Part shown: positions 53,993 through 63,547 of the stretch, piece after piece
Layout of the letters: each line of letters opens with the position of its first letter
How positions within the stretch are numbered: the first letter of the stretch is position 1
NCBI RefSeq assembly: GCF_023716565.1
Contig: NZ_CP071849.1
Span: forward strand, 1,240,001-1,304,000
Source of the DNA: Vibrio sp. SCSIO 43136
Lineage (GTDB): Bacteria; Pseudomonadota; Gammaproteobacteria; Enterobacterales; Vibrionaceae
DNA length: 64,000 nt
Direction of reading: 5' to 3'
Translations under genes and position numbers: made by a program
The notes under the pieces: generated by a model
Databases searched by the model: none
Seen by the model: the letters and a program-made list of their open reading frames with translations, nothing else
What the model was told of the DNA's origin: nothing

Positions 53993-56900
53993 TTACATTA
54001 CCGTACTAACCGGTACTTTCACTCTAACTTCAACCACATCGCCACTGCGAGCAAAAATCATCTGGCTCAAGGAGTGAGGTAACTCCTGTCCTTTGCGCTC
54101 TTCTAGGCTACCGTCTGCCAGTTTCACAGCGATAGACTGACTCTCGCTATCAGTTAGCTGGTAAACAAATGGTACTTGGCAGTAGGTGAAGGCTAATTCA
54201 TCGCTGTTGACCCAGACACCTTGTGGCTTACCGTGCAAGTTCTCGAAATTGAACATTGCTGATTGGCTCAAGAACTCTTCTTTTTTGAGCAGGGTTGGCA
54301 TCACGGTAATGACTCCATCTTTCACCCCTATGCCCAGCTCACCAAAGCGAGTGATCACCTCTTCTTTTACTTGACCTGTCATACCTGGCTGCTGTGCACC
54401 CGCCTGTTTTGGTGTGTGCGAGTATGGGTCGGTTGGGAAAGCACCGTAGTTTTCAGGCGTTTTATTGAAGCCAATGCCATCACGTACTTGGTAGTAAAAC
54501 TCCGCTAAACGCTTCGTTTCTGAGCTAGTTGGGTTTAACTCAAACGACGCTTGGTAGTTCTCTTGAACTGCCAGTAGCAGCTTAGATACCATGTGCCAGT
54601 AGATACAGCCTAACCCTTCATAGCCAAACATGGTGCCAGAGCGACCAGTGAACTGTTTGTGATTAAAGACCTCTTCATAAGTTGCAAGCAACTGACTGCG
54701 GTCCTCGTTGCTAACTTCAGAATAGTCTTGCTCCACCTGAGCCATCACACTCTTAAGGGCATCTGCGTTATCAAAATCTGGGTGGAAGTGATAATTTCCG
54801 TGCAAATCCAAGTTGATAATACGTTGATCATCACGAGCCAGCATGCGCTGTAGCCATTCATTGTTCGAGACAAGGTCTGCCGGAATTTGGTTCTTCTCGA
54901 CAAAACGGCTTAGCTCTCGGTCTGGGTAGAGCATGAAGCTGTGTTGGTCTTCTCGGTACATCTCGCTAGCAAACAAGTTTTCAAGCAATTGCACCGCTTG
55001 TTTTGGCGTCAGCACGCCAGAGCTCAGCACTGCGACCTGCCCTTCAAGCATTGGGTACAGCTCGCTCACTTCTAAGTTTTCAGACGAGTAGTTAAGGATG
55101 TTATAAGCGTTAAACAGCCCATCTTCTCGCAAGTTATTGCTGATGGTCTCATCCACAACAACTAGGCTAACTTCCACCAGCTTATGCAAAGCGCCAAGGT
55201 CTACTTGGGTTTTGCCGCTGAACTGGCGAGTTCTGTATAGTTTACTGCGGTAGTCAGCACCAGCTTTAGCCAGTTGAGTCACTAGCGCACGACGTGTTTG
55301 GCGCGTTACTGTCTTCTGGCGGATCTCTTTGCCAGCCGCTTCCAAGATTTGAACCGTCGATTGTAGCCACTCAACGATCTCCACCGACAGGTCTAGGTTG
55401 GCTGGGGCTTTGCACAGTAGCTCCTGCATAAAGGCAAGGTAGCGACGAATGTAATATAGCGTCACCATAGATAAGCCGTTACCCACAATCGCATTATTGG
55501 CGTCGTTCCATTCTGGGCGCTGGGTGTTTAGCCAAATGCCGCCATCGAGAATGAAGTTGCTCATCTTAGCCAGCAGTGGAACTAGGATTTTCTCCGTCAG
55601 GTTCACTTGGTAAACCTCACCGTTTTCATCCAGCATCAATCGACCATCACTGCCAAGCTCTTTCACTTGCTGCTCAATACGCTCTTGAAGCTCGGTATCA
55701 AAGCCCACGGTATCTTTCGGGTTTTCAAACAGGGCAACTTCGTCACACAATTCATAAGGCACGTTTGCGTAGCTAAAACACTCACGGCTGAGCAGCTCAA
55801 TTAGCTCACTTTGCTGGTAGCGATTTGCCAGCTCCAAGAACTTAAGCAAGTAGATGATCTGGTGATCACCCCAGTAACCAATGTTGCTCCATGGGTCATC
55901 AAGATCCAAGATTTCCCAATCAATGCCTTGCTTAGTAATGCGATAAGGGTTGTAACCATCTGCCGTTGAAGCATTGGTGAACTTGGCAATAAACGCCGTT
56001 AGGTAATGCGGATAACTTAGGGCACTGGCTTCCCAGTTCTGGAAGATATCGCGCCAGTTGCCTTGGTAAGAAAGCAGAGGTTCGCCACGTTCATTTTTCA
56101 CCTTAATTTCGTAATGGTTCCAAGGACGACTTGGGTCACCATGACGACGGCCAAAGGTAAGTGGAAGATACTCGTAACACAGGCGGATCAGTTGCTCATC
56201 ACCCACCTCTTTTGCTTTGGCGACCAGTTCGGTGTGTGAGAACTTTTCTGGCAATTGCTCAATGAAAGCTTGATTACGGCTCACCACAGCGCAGTTAGTC
56301 GCTTCAAATGTGGCAACAACGTCGTGCTTTTCAAGTTGGTAACCATCGGCAAATACACCACCACGCATATTATTAAACAGTACGTTCGCATAGTGGTGAA
56401 CACAGGTATTTTCTTGCTCAGTTAACTGCCATGCGTCTGCACCTGACATCAGGTGTTTAAGCTGGTTATGATTGTCTGTGATGCTGCGTTCTAGATCCAA
56501 CTCAGAGCACTTTGTTAGTGTCATACGACTAACGTCGGCGTGAGACTTGTCGATATCTGCCACTATATACCAATGGTTGATCTCTTTAGCCTTAAGTGTG
56601 ATCGATTTATGGATAAGGTAAGCACCACGAGCCCCTTTGGTGAGGGTCTCAGGGGTAATTTCTTGTCCTTGAACAAAAGTACGTAGCTGAGCAGAACTCA
56701 ATAAGATATTGCGATCATCATTGTCTAGGCTAAATGCGGTCGTAGTTCTTAGTGATTCCGCTGGCGCTGCACGATCACTTAACATCGCATACATTGAGTA
56801 AAGTGCGATTGGCCCTTTATCTACAATTTCATTCCACTTATAAGCATCCACCAATGCGCTTCGGGTTTGTAGCGCGGCCAATGGCGCTCCTGATGGAAGC

Positions 56901-57412
56901 AGGTTTTGAACACCATCAATCAGTTCAATGGTTTTCTCTTGATCTGATAAGTTGATAATTTCACTGCGGCGGATAAAGCCAAACTCTTCACTGGTTGCCC
57001 AGCTGTAACGAAATGCAATCTGAAGGTCATGGTTCACTTCTTCAAACAGAAGCTTGTCACCGATAGTGTTTTTATACAGGTGACGCTCGATAGCATACTG
57101 ACCTTCTAGATGAGGGTTGAAAGGTTGCCACAAAGCTTGGCCTGACTCAGTCGAGACACGAACCAAGGTTCTAGGACCCGTGTTGTCAGCACTTTCATGA
57201 ATATGGTCTACTGAGCGGTACGGAAATAGCGCATTTTCAGGTCGAATACGTCCAGCAGATAGGCAACCCGTCGAAGAAACAAATAGCCAATGGTCGCTAG
57301 ATGAAACCACACTAATAAAGAATGGGGCCATTTGGTCGACGTTTGAGATCTTGTAATAGCGCTCGTTGGCTAAATTGACGAACTCACCCGAGATAGATTG
57401 TTGATTTTGCAT
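53993..57412 (-). CDS. Clan GH-Q oligoglucan phosphorylase (GH94/GH149-type)
   Basis: 1139-residue cytoplasmic enzyme with the layout of inverting glycoside phosphorylases: N-terminal beta-sandwich (about 1-300), helical linker, (alpha/alpha)6 catalytic barrel (about 330-900) with GNWRDIFQNWEA, DPWSNIGYWGDHQI and TQRPEWNDANNAIVGNG, whose Asp (about 636) aligns with the catalytic acid of GH94 DWND motifs. It is far longer than the disaccharide phosphorylases (about 800) and closer to beta-1,3- or beta-1,2-oligoglucan phosphorylases. It would release sugar-1-phosphate from imported oligosaccharides. Two palindromic operators lie directly upstream; GAGGT precedes the ATG. Confidence 0.75.
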   Translation of the reverse strand: MQNQQSISGEFVNLANERYYKISNVDQMAPFFISVVSSSDHWLFVSSTGCLSAGRIRPENALFPYRSVDHIHESADNTGPRTLVRVSTESGQALWQPFNPHLEGQYAIERHLYKNTIGDKLLFEEVNHDLQIAFRYSWATSEEFGFIRRSEIINLSDQEKTIELIDGVQNLLPSGAPLAALQTRSALVDAYKWNEIVDKGPIALYSMYAMLSDRAAPAESLRTTTAFSLDNDDRNILLSSAQLRTFVQGQEITPETLTKGARGAYLIHKSITLKAKEINHWYIVADIDKSHADVSRMTLTKCSELDLERSITDNHNQLKHLMSGADAWQLTEQENTCVHHYANVLFNNMRGGVFADGYQLEKHDVVATFEATNCAVVSRNQAFIEQLPEKFSHTELVAKAKEVGDEQLIRLCYEYLPLTFGRRHGDPSRPWNHYEIKVKNERGEPLLSYQGNWRDIFQNWEASALSYPHYLTAFIAKFTNASTADGYNPYRITKQGIDWEILDLDDPWSNIGYWGDHQIIYLLKFLELANRYQQSELIELLSRECFSYANVPYELCDEVALFENPKDTVGFDTELQERIEQQVKELGSDGRLMLDENGEVYQVNLTEKILVPLLAKMSNFILDGGIWLNTQRPEWNDANNAIVGNGLSMVTLYYIRRYLAFMQELLCKAPANLDLSVEIVEWLQSTVQILEAAGKEIRQKTVTRQTRRALVTQLAKAGADYRSKLYRTRQFSGKTQVDLGALHKLVEVSLVVVDETISNNLREDGLFNAYNILNYSSENLEVSELYPMLEGQVAVLSSGVLTPKQAVQLLENLFASEMYREDQHSFMLYPDRELSRFVEKNQIPADLVSNNEWLQRMLARDDQRIINLDLHGNYHFHPDFDNADALKSVMAQVEQDYSEVSNEDRSQLLATYEEVFNHKQFTGRSGTMFGYEGLGCIYWHMVSKLLLAVQENYQASFELNPTSSETKRLAEFYYQVRDGIGFNKTPENYGAFPTDPYSHTPKQAGAQQPGMTGQVKEEVITRFGELGIGVKDGVITVMPTLLKKEEFLSQSAMFNFENLHGKPQGVWVNSDELAFTYCQVPFVYQLTDSESQSIAVKLADGSLEERKGQELPHSLSQMIFARSGDVVEVRVKVPVSTVM

Positions 57413-57423
57413 GATTGAAACCT

Positions 57424-57441
57424 CAAGAAAGCGCTTTCTTG
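57424..57441. promoter_or_regulatory. LacI-type operator, phosphorylase copy 1
   Basis: CAAGAAAGCGCTTTCTTG, a perfect 18-bp dyad ending 12 bp before the phosphorylase ATG, almost touching its ribosome site. A bound repressor there would block transcription and possibly the leader. Confidence 0.8.
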
Positions 57442-57483
57442 TTTGCTTTAAAAAATGGAGCGTGATCGCTCATGAGTCTATTT

Positions 57484-57497
57484 AGAAAGCGCTAAAA
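57484..57497. promoter_or_regulatory. LacI-type operator, phosphorylase copy 2
   Basis: AGAAAGCGCTAAAA keeps the left half and CG centre of the operator and has a degenerate right half. It lies 60 bp upstream of copy 1 in the 111-bp gap after the ABC genes. Confidence 0.5.
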
Positions 57498-57523
57498 TTT
57501 ATTTATTGATTACTGATTACTGA

Positions 57524-58498
57524 TTACAGATGATGACAGCGAGCAAAATGTTGCTCAGAGATCTGAGTCGTCGTTGGCATCGTGTTAAAGCACTGTTCGC
57601 TGGCCTTCGGACAACGAGTCGCAAATGGACAACCTTGGCTGTCAGGACGCCACATTGGGATCTCACCTTTTTTCACTGCCAACTCACGTCGCCCTGCATT
57701 GCCCACTTCAGGGACAGCAGATAAAAGCAACTGCGAGTATGGATGCTGAGGATTTTGCGTCACGCTATCGCTCTCGCCCCACTCAACCATATGACCGACA
57801 TACATGACTGCGGTTTTCTCCGCAAAATAGCGTGCCGTGGCAATATCGTGGGTGATGTACATAAATGAGATGCCATGCTTATCTTTAAGGTCAGCCATCA
57901 AGTTTAGGATGCCTAAACGCACCGAAACATCGAGCATAGAAATTGGCTCATCTGCCAAAATAACTTCTGGATCAACAGCAATCGCACGAGCAATCGCCAC
58001 TCGCTGACGTTGACCGCCGCTCAGTTCGTGCGGGTATTTTTCAGCCGTTTCCTTAACAGGAGACAAGCCTACTAATTCCAGTAGCTCATACACCAACTTC
58101 GGCACAGCTGCTTTTTCAGCACGCTTATGAATGAGTAGCGGACGAGCGATATGATGGTAAATCGTATGCACCGGATTTAAAGAACCAAATGGGTCTTGGA
58201 AAATCATCTGTACCTGACGGGCATATTCAAGCTCGCCATTTTGCTCAATGTAGTTATCTAACGGCTGACCTTTAAACTCTACTGCGCCTGCCGTTTTGTC
58301 GTAGATACGGGTCAGGATACGAGCACCAGTACTTTTGCCCGAGCCAGACTCACCAACGATGGCTAACGCTTCACCCTTTTTCAAATCAAATGAGACATCG
58401 TTAACGGCACGCATCAAGTTGCCTTTAGATGACTGACCGATGGCAAAGTCCTTCACCAGATTCTTGACCGAAAGTACCACTTCTTTCTCTGCGATCAT
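57524..58498 (-). CDS. Oligosaccharide/oligopeptide-type ABC importer ATPase 2 (OppF-like)
   Basis: 324-residue nucleotide-binding subunit. Walker A GESGSGKST (about 50), signature LSGGQRQRVAIARA (about 159), Walker B VILADEPISMLD and the Opp-type C-terminal FeS-like cysteine segment (CPFATRCPKASEQC). It pairs with the ATPase at 58495 to power import of the ligand bound by the 61478 protein. It overlaps that gene by 4 bases and is the last gene of the importer operon. Substrate class is inferred from context. Confidence 0.9.
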   Translation of the reverse strand: MIAEKEVVLSVKNLVKDFAIGQSSKGNLMRAVNDVSFDLKKGEALAIVGESGSGKSTGARILTRIYDKTAGAVEFKGQPLDNYIEQNGELEYARQVQMIFQDPFGSLNPVHTIYHHIARPLLIHKRAEKAAVPKLVYELLELVGLSPVKETAEKYPHELSGGQRQRVAIARAIAVDPEVILADEPISMLDVSVRLGILNLMADLKDKHGISFMYITHDIATARYFAEKTAVMYVGHMVEWGESDSVTQNPQHPYSQLLLSAVPEVGNAGRRELAVKKGEIPMWRPDSQGCPFATRCPKASEQCFNTMPTTTQISEQHFARCHHL

Positions 58499-59475
58499 GC
58501 CATTTCTCCTTCAACTAGGTGACAAGACACCTGACGGTTGGCTGTAAACTTCAGTGCTGGCTCTTGTTGGCTACATTTAGCAAAACACTGATCACAACGG
58601 GCTTGGAAATTACACCCCTGTGGAATATCCAGCAGGTTCACTGGGTTACCAGGGATACCGTATAAACGCTCTTTAGGGCCATGAATGGTTGGGAATGATG
58701 CCACCAAGCCTTTGGTGTACGGATGTTGTGGGTCACCAAACACTTGCTGCGCTTCACCCAGCTCAATCAGGTTACCTGCGTACATCACACCAATGCGGTC
58801 AGCAATCTCGCCCATTAAGCTCAAGTCGTGGCTGATGAACAAAATTGAAAAGCCGAAACGAGTTTTCAGATCATAAAGCTCGTTGAGAATTTCACGCTCT
58901 ACTACCACATCCAGCGCCGTCGTTGGCTCATCCATGATGATGAGTTTTGGCTCTAGTGCGAGAGCTATCGCAATCACAACACGCTGACGCATACCACCAC
59001 TCAATTGATGTGGAAAACTTGCCATACGGTCGCCATGAATACCGACAATGCCCAGTAACTCAACTGCACGTTCTGCCGCTTCTTTATATGGAATGTTTTT
59101 GTGAGCGATGATGACATCGGTCAGCTGTTCACCAATAGTGATCACAGGGTTTAACGAGTTCATCGCACTTTGAAATACCACCGAGACTTCATCCCAGCGA
59201 AACTTTCGTAGCTTACGGTCGTTCATTTTCAGCACGTCTTCCCCTTTGTAGAGGATCTCACCTTCCGAGATGAGTGCTGGGGCTTTATGTAAGCGAGCAA
59301 TCGCAAAGGCCAGTGTGCTCTTTCCACAACCCGACTCTCCAGCAATGCCCAAGGTTTCCCCTTCACCTATGGTTAAAGAAACATTGTTCACCGCACGAGC
59401 GACACCATTAGGTGAAACGTAATCCACGCAAAGGTTGTTGATTTCTAACAAAGGTTTGTTTGCTTTAGTACTCAT
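58495..59475 (-). CDS. ABC importer ATPase 1 (OppD-like)
   Basis: 326-residue ATPase. Walker A GESGCGKST (about 44), signature LSGGMRQRVVIAIALALEP and Walker B LIIMDEPTTALDVV, with the C-terminal Opp-specific region containing CNFQARCDQCFAKC. It forms a heterodimer with the 57524 ATPase. Both overlap neighbouring genes by 4 bases, so stoichiometry is set by coupling. Confidence 0.91.
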   Translation of the reverse strand: MSTKANKPLLEINNLCVDYVSPNGVARAVNNVSLTIGEGETLGIAGESGCGKSTLAFAIARLHKAPALISEGEILYKGEDVLKMNDRKLRKFRWDEVSVVFQSAMNSLNPVITIGEQLTDVIIAHKNIPYKEAAERAVELLGIVGIHGDRMASFPHQLSGGMRQRVVIAIALALEPKLIIMDEPTTALDVVVEREILNELYDLKTRFGFSILFISHDLSLMGEIADRIGVMYAGNLIELGEAQQVFGDPQHPYTKGLVASFPTIHGPKERLYGIPGNPVNLLDIPQGCNFQARCDQCFAKCSQQEPALKFTANRQVSCHLVEGEMA

Positions 59476-60440
59476 GCTAGACCTCGGCGTTTATCAGCTT
59501 GTTTCTTTAATTGACGCCACAGCTTCATGTGTGGGCCAGTACGAAGTTTCGGGTTACTCACTTGGTCAATCGACATATTAATAAGTGCCAGTGCGCCACC
59601 AGTAATAGCAAGTGCAGCCGCTGGAACAATCATCTCCCACCATGCACCGGTATACAGTGCCGAAGATGTCTGAGCCCAGTAAAGCATTGAGCCCCAGCTC
59701 ACTTCAGTGGCATCACCAAGGCCCAGAATACCTAAGCCTGCCTCAGCGCCCATGGCATAAAGCACCGCCCCTAGGAAGCCACCAAACACAATCGAAACTA
59801 GATTCGGTAGGATCTCAACCAGAATGATGCGCCACTTGGACTCACCCATCACTTCAGCAGAGATGATGAACTCTTTACTGCGGATCGCCATGGTCTGGGA
59901 GCGAATGACACGAGCGCCCCACGGCCAAGAGGTGAAACCGAGTAGCAAGGTGATCACCAGTGACCCCACCTGCCCTAAGAAAGCGGCGAGTACAATCAAC
60001 AAGGGGAGTTGCGGGAAGACCAGAAATACGTTGGTTAGAAAGTTCAAACGCTCATCAATCTTACCGCCGAAATAGCCCGCAGAGACACCAACAATCACTG
60101 CAAGCGTCATTGCGATGGCACCAGCACTGATTGCAACCGTCAGAGACTTCTGCGCACCATGCAGTACTTGGCTGTAGACATCACGCCCACTTCGGGTCGT
60201 GCCCATAATATGTTCTGCATTTGGGGCAACGTGAGCACGAGCAACACGCTTTTCTGGGTTATGTGTAGCCAGCAATGGGGCGGCTAGCGCACCAACAAGC
60301 ACCACGGTCATAAGAAAGCCACCAATAATTGCCGGCGGGTTTCCGTAAAAGAAGGCGTATAGCTTTGACCAGATCTGTTTTAATTTTTTACTCATTTTAT
60401 TCGGCTGCGCTTCAATGGCTGGGTTGAGTGTTTTTTCCAT
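59472..60440 (-). CDS. ABC importer permease 2 (DppC/OppC-like)
   Basis: 322 residues: a long cytoplasmic N-terminus, an N-terminal helix (about 38-58) and five more helices of the binding-protein-dependent permease core. The EAA-type coupling loop is visible as EFIISAEVMGESKWRIILVE. The GTTRSGRDVYSQVLHG segment is typical of OppC/DppC. Pairs with the 60449 permease. Confidence 0.9.
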   Translation of the reverse strand: MEKTLNPAIEAQPNKMSKKLKQIWSKLYAFFYGNPPAIIGGFLMTVVLVGALAAPLLATHNPEKRVARAHVAPNAEHIMGTTRSGRDVYSQVLHGAQKSLTVAISAGAIAMTLAVIVGVSAGYFGGKIDERLNFLTNVFLVFPQLPLLIVLAAFLGQVGSLVITLLLGFTSWPWGARVIRSQTMAIRSKEFIISAEVMGESKWRIILVEILPNLVSIVFGGFLGAVLYAMGAEAGLGILGLGDATEVSWGSMLYWAQTSSALYTGAWWEMIVPAAALAITGGALALINMSIDQVSNPKLRTGPHMKLWRQLKKQADKRRGLA

Positions 60441-60448
60441 ACATCACC

Positions 60449-61423
60449 TCAATTGGAAATTCGTGGGTCAAGCCACACGTAAAGCAGGTCAGCGATAAAG
60501 TTAGCTGTTAGCACTGCCGTCACAAGGATGAGCAAAATGGCTTGGATCAGTGGGTAATCACGTGCACCGATGCCTTTTAGCAAAACATTGCCCAGCCCTT
60601 GGTAGTTAAACACCACCTCGGTCATAATTGAGCCTGCAAAAGAGAAACCGATCGCCATCGCAATTGCTGTTGCTACTGGCAAGATGGCATTTCGACCAGC
60701 GTAACGAGACATAACTTTGTAGCTACTTAGTCCTTTGGCTTCTGCCATGGTCACGTAATCTTCACCCAACACGTTGATCATTGCGTTACGCATGTTAAAC
60801 ACCCAAGTGGCAATGCCGACAATGATCATCGACCCCATAGGCAACACAGCGTGTTTAGCGACACTTGCGATGAACTCCCACGTGAATCCTGGGTCAAGAG
60901 CAGGGTCATAGGTGTATGCCAGCGGCAACATATCCAGCTTCAAACCAAAGATGTAGAACAGAAGCAGCGCCGTCACGATGTAAGGGAAGTTACTGACAAA
61001 GGCGAGCAGTGGCGGAACGAATTGACCAAAAAAGCCTTCACGTCGATACGATGCGTAAGTACCGATGCTGACACCAATGATTAACGCCACAATCAGTGAG
61101 CCCAGCGCTAGGAACATAGTCCAAGGTAGCGCCATACCAATGACATCAGACACGTTAACCGGGTACATAAGTACCGAAGGACCAAGGTCTAACGTGAACA
61201 CACTTTTCATGTAGGCAAGGTATTGCTCAAAGATGTTGCCATCCATGAAGCCATACATTTCACGTACCGCATCTAGCTGTGAGCTGTCCATCTGACCTTT
61301 GCTAGCGGCAAACAGAGCATCAACAGGGTCACCCGGCATCAAACGTGGCAACATGAAGTTAAAAGAAATTGCGATTAAGAACGCAGTAAAATAAAAGCCA
61401 AACCGGCGAAAAATAAACGACAT
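60449..61423 (-). CDS. ABC importer permease 1 (DppB/OppB-like)
   Basis: 324-residue inner-membrane permease with six helices. It starts MSFIFRRFGFYFTAFLIAI, the usual OppB opening, with the coupling loop EDYVTMAEAKGLSSYKVMSR and C-terminal LLYVWLDPRISN. It follows the binding protein by 54 bases containing a stable hairpin, which probably lowers permease expression relative to the binding protein. Confidence 0.9.
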   Translation of the reverse strand: MSFIFRRFGFYFTAFLIAISFNFMLPRLMPGDPVDALFAASKGQMDSSQLDAVREMYGFMDGNIFEQYLAYMKSVFTLDLGPSVLMYPVNVSDVIGMALPWTMFLALGSLIVALIIGVSIGTYASYRREGFFGQFVPPLLAFVSNFPYIVTALLLFYIFGLKLDMLPLAYTYDPALDPGFTWEFIASVAKHAVLPMGSMIIVGIATWVFNMRNAMINVLGEDYVTMAEAKGLSSYKVMSRYAGRNAILPVATAIAMAIGFSFAGSIMTEVVFNYQGLGNVLLKGIGARDYPLIQAILLILVTAVLTANFIADLLYVWLDPRISN

Positions 61424-61437
61424 AACGAATCCTTACT

Positions 61438-61468
61438 CAGCCACCCCCACAACTTACGAGGGTGGCTG
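61438..61468. other. Intra-operon hairpin after binding-protein gene
   Basis: 9-bp arms CAGCCACCC / GGGTGGCTG with a 13-base loop. Such hairpins after binding-protein genes stabilise the upstream mRNA or partly terminate, giving excess binding protein over the membrane subunits. Confidence 0.65.
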
Positions 61469-61477
61469 TGACGTTAC

Positions 61478-63112
61478 TTACTTAAGATGAAGGTTGTTTA
61501 GAATGATCACTCGCTTGCCACCGTCGTACCAAACTGGCTGAACGTATGGGTCTTTCTCACTTGGCCAACCTGCAATCTTACTGCTGTTGTATTGGAACCA
61601 AGTAGGGTTCGAGAACAGTGGAATGAATGGCAGGTTTTGCGCTGTGAAATCTTGAAGCTCATCTAGGATGGCTTGCTGCTTTTTCGCATCACCGGTTTTA
61701 CCAAAGCTCTTGATGAGTTTATCGATCGCCTCGGAGTGAACACCGTGGCCTGCGTGCCAAGTTTTACCGATTCGAGACGTTTCAAAGTATTCTTGATACG
61801 CAAGAATTGGGTTAGTCGCTACCATCGACCAGTTGATCGACATCTTGTAGTTGCTGTCTTTTAGGTTCTTATCGTAAACCGCCCAGTCAACCGTTTTCAC
61901 GTTGGCTTGGATACCGACATCAGCAAAGAACTCTGTTGCCATCTGAACCACTTGAATCCAATCCGTCCAGCCGTTAACCACCTCGATATCAAACTCTACT
62001 GTTTTGCCATCTGGTGTATCACGGAAACCATCGTTGTTGCGGTCAACAATGCCAGCCTCATCAAGCAGTGCTTTGGCTTTCTCAGGGTCGTACGCCGTTA
62101 GACCTTTGTACTTAGCTGAGATGTCTTGGTTGATAGAGGTTTTGTAAAGCTCACCAATACCACCAGCGTTAAAGTTGGCTGTTGGGTAGCCGTACGCTGC
62201 GATATCGACGATTGCATCGCGATCGAGTGCCATCGACAGTGCTTGGCGCACGCGTAAATCATCAAATGGCGCTTCTTTGGTGTTCACATATAGGTGAATG
62301 GCATCGTTAGCTGGGTACCAGAAGTGATTATTTTTCGGATCAGCACCAACAAAAGTGTTTTCAACATCTGCGATGAAGTTTGAACCCCAATCGATCTCGC
62401 CTTTGATCAATGCTGGCTGTAGCTGAGAGTTGTCGTTGTATGAACGCAAAGTCACACAATCTAGGTAAGGGCGACCTTCTAGGTAATAATTTGGGTTACG
62501 ACAAAGCTCCATTTGTTGAGGCTTGAGGTAGCTCACTGTGGTCATTGGGCCGCTACCCACAGGATTCGGGTTAGTAAATGTGTTCAGGTCTTTTGCTTTA
62601 GACCAAATGTGCTTAGGTACAATATGGTAACGCTCTAGATTCCAAACAAAAGTTGAATCCGCTTCGTTAAGTGAGAATTCGATAGTGCGATCATCTGTCG
62701 CAGTGATTGACGCAAGATTCTTACCTGACCAAATCCCCTTTTGGTCAAATGCAGGGTAATCACGCGTTAGTTCAAAACTGTACACCACATCTTCTGCGGT
62801 AAGTTTCGAGCCATCAGACCATTTCAAGTTTGGTTTCAGCTTTACCGTGATAGTTTTCAAATCATCGGAGTAACTTGCTGACTCCGCTAAACGGTAGTTA
62901 GTGTCGCCAGTCATATTGTTGAACACCATCAAAGGTTCAAACATGATGCCATGTAGCAAATCTTTCGTAGTGTATGGGTTAAAGTTCTCTACAAAACCAG
63001 TATTGATGATAGGTACATTAAGCTTTCCCCCCTGCTTAATTGTCTCTGCATTGACGCCAGCAGCGACGGCAGCAGCGCAAAAGGCAAGGGTAAGTTTTGC
63101 TTTGTTATTCAT
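61478..63112 (-). CDS. Oligosaccharide-type periplasmic binding protein (SBP_bac_5)
   Basis: 544 residues from ATG 63112 (AAGGA upstream; the GTG 3 bases earlier is unlikely). Signal peptide about 1-22 (ending GVNA), then a class-C (Dpp/Opp-type) binding fold: FVENFNPYTTKDLLHGIMFE, LAESASYSDDLKTITVKLKP and LPFIPLFSNPTWFQ. Members with this organisation in vibrios bind chitobiose or beta-glucan oligosaccharides, and in other bacteria peptides. The adjacent phosphorylase favours an oligosaccharide. First gene of the operon, with a perfect operator 101 bp upstream. Confidence 0.87.
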   Translation of the reverse strand: MNNKAKLTLAFCAAAVAAGVNAETIKQGGKLNVPIINTGFVENFNPYTTKDLLHGIMFEPLMVFNNMTGDTNYRLAESASYSDDLKTITVKLKPNLKWSDGSKLTAEDVVYSFELTRDYPAFDQKGIWSGKNLASITATDDRTIEFSLNEADSTFVWNLERYHIVPKHIWSKAKDLNTFTNPNPVGSGPMTTVSYLKPQQMELCRNPNYYLEGRPYLDCVTLRSYNDNSQLQPALIKGEIDWGSNFIADVENTFVGADPKNNHFWYPANDAIHLYVNTKEAPFDDLRVRQALSMALDRDAIVDIAAYGYPTANFNAGGIGELYKTSINQDISAKYKGLTAYDPEKAKALLDEAGIVDRNNDGFRDTPDGKTVEFDIEVVNGWTDWIQVVQMATEFFADVGIQANVKTVDWAVYDKNLKDSNYKMSINWSMVATNPILAYQEYFETSRIGKTWHAGHGVHSEAIDKLIKSFGKTGDAKKQQAILDELQDFTAQNLPFIPLFSNPTWFQYNSSKIAGWPSEKDPYVQPVWYDGGKRVIILNNLHLK

Positions 63113-63212
63113 CACGTTGTCCTTAATTTTTATGGTTGTAACCCCTAAGTAGCAAACAACTCTTTTGCTACCTCTTTTTTTAAAGTGCGCTAACTTCCGA
63201 CAGTAAACCCAA

Positions 63213-63230
63213 AAAGAAAGCGCTTTCTTT
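63213..63230. promoter_or_regulatory. LacI-type operator, ABC importer
   Basis: AAAGAAAGCGCTTTCTTT, identical to the porin copy, 101 bp upstream of the binding-protein ATG in the 435-bp divergent gap. The rest of the gap is AT-rich, with a shorter related dyad at 63479. Confidence 0.82.
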
Positions 63231-63478
63231 TGGTTTGGATACTAGGCGGTAAAATCCCGTCAATCAATCTAGATTTATATAAAAAGATAAAGTGATCACA
63301 AACATACATCTTCACATTCAAAAAACAAACATAAAAACTTAAAAATCAATTACTTAACAAACAAAATAAAGATTAACATCACTCATCACCCCAGGATTAA
63401 ACTTATATTTTTCAATGACTTATGAAATAGAAGGCTTTGGTGCTTTTTTGAGTACGATCACAAGATTAACTCCCGACC

Positions 63479-63496
63479 AAAGAAAGCACTTTCTTA
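63479..63496. promoter_or_regulatory. LacI-type operator, right-edge gene
   Basis: AAAGAAAGCACTTTCTTA, with two differences from the perfect dyad, 52 bp before the ATG at 63548. The A at the centre breaks the CG, so affinity may be lower. Confidence 0.65.
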
Positions 63497-63547
63497 AATA
63501 ATCGTAGGAATGCATATTTGCACCATAAAATTTGAGGATACAGACCA

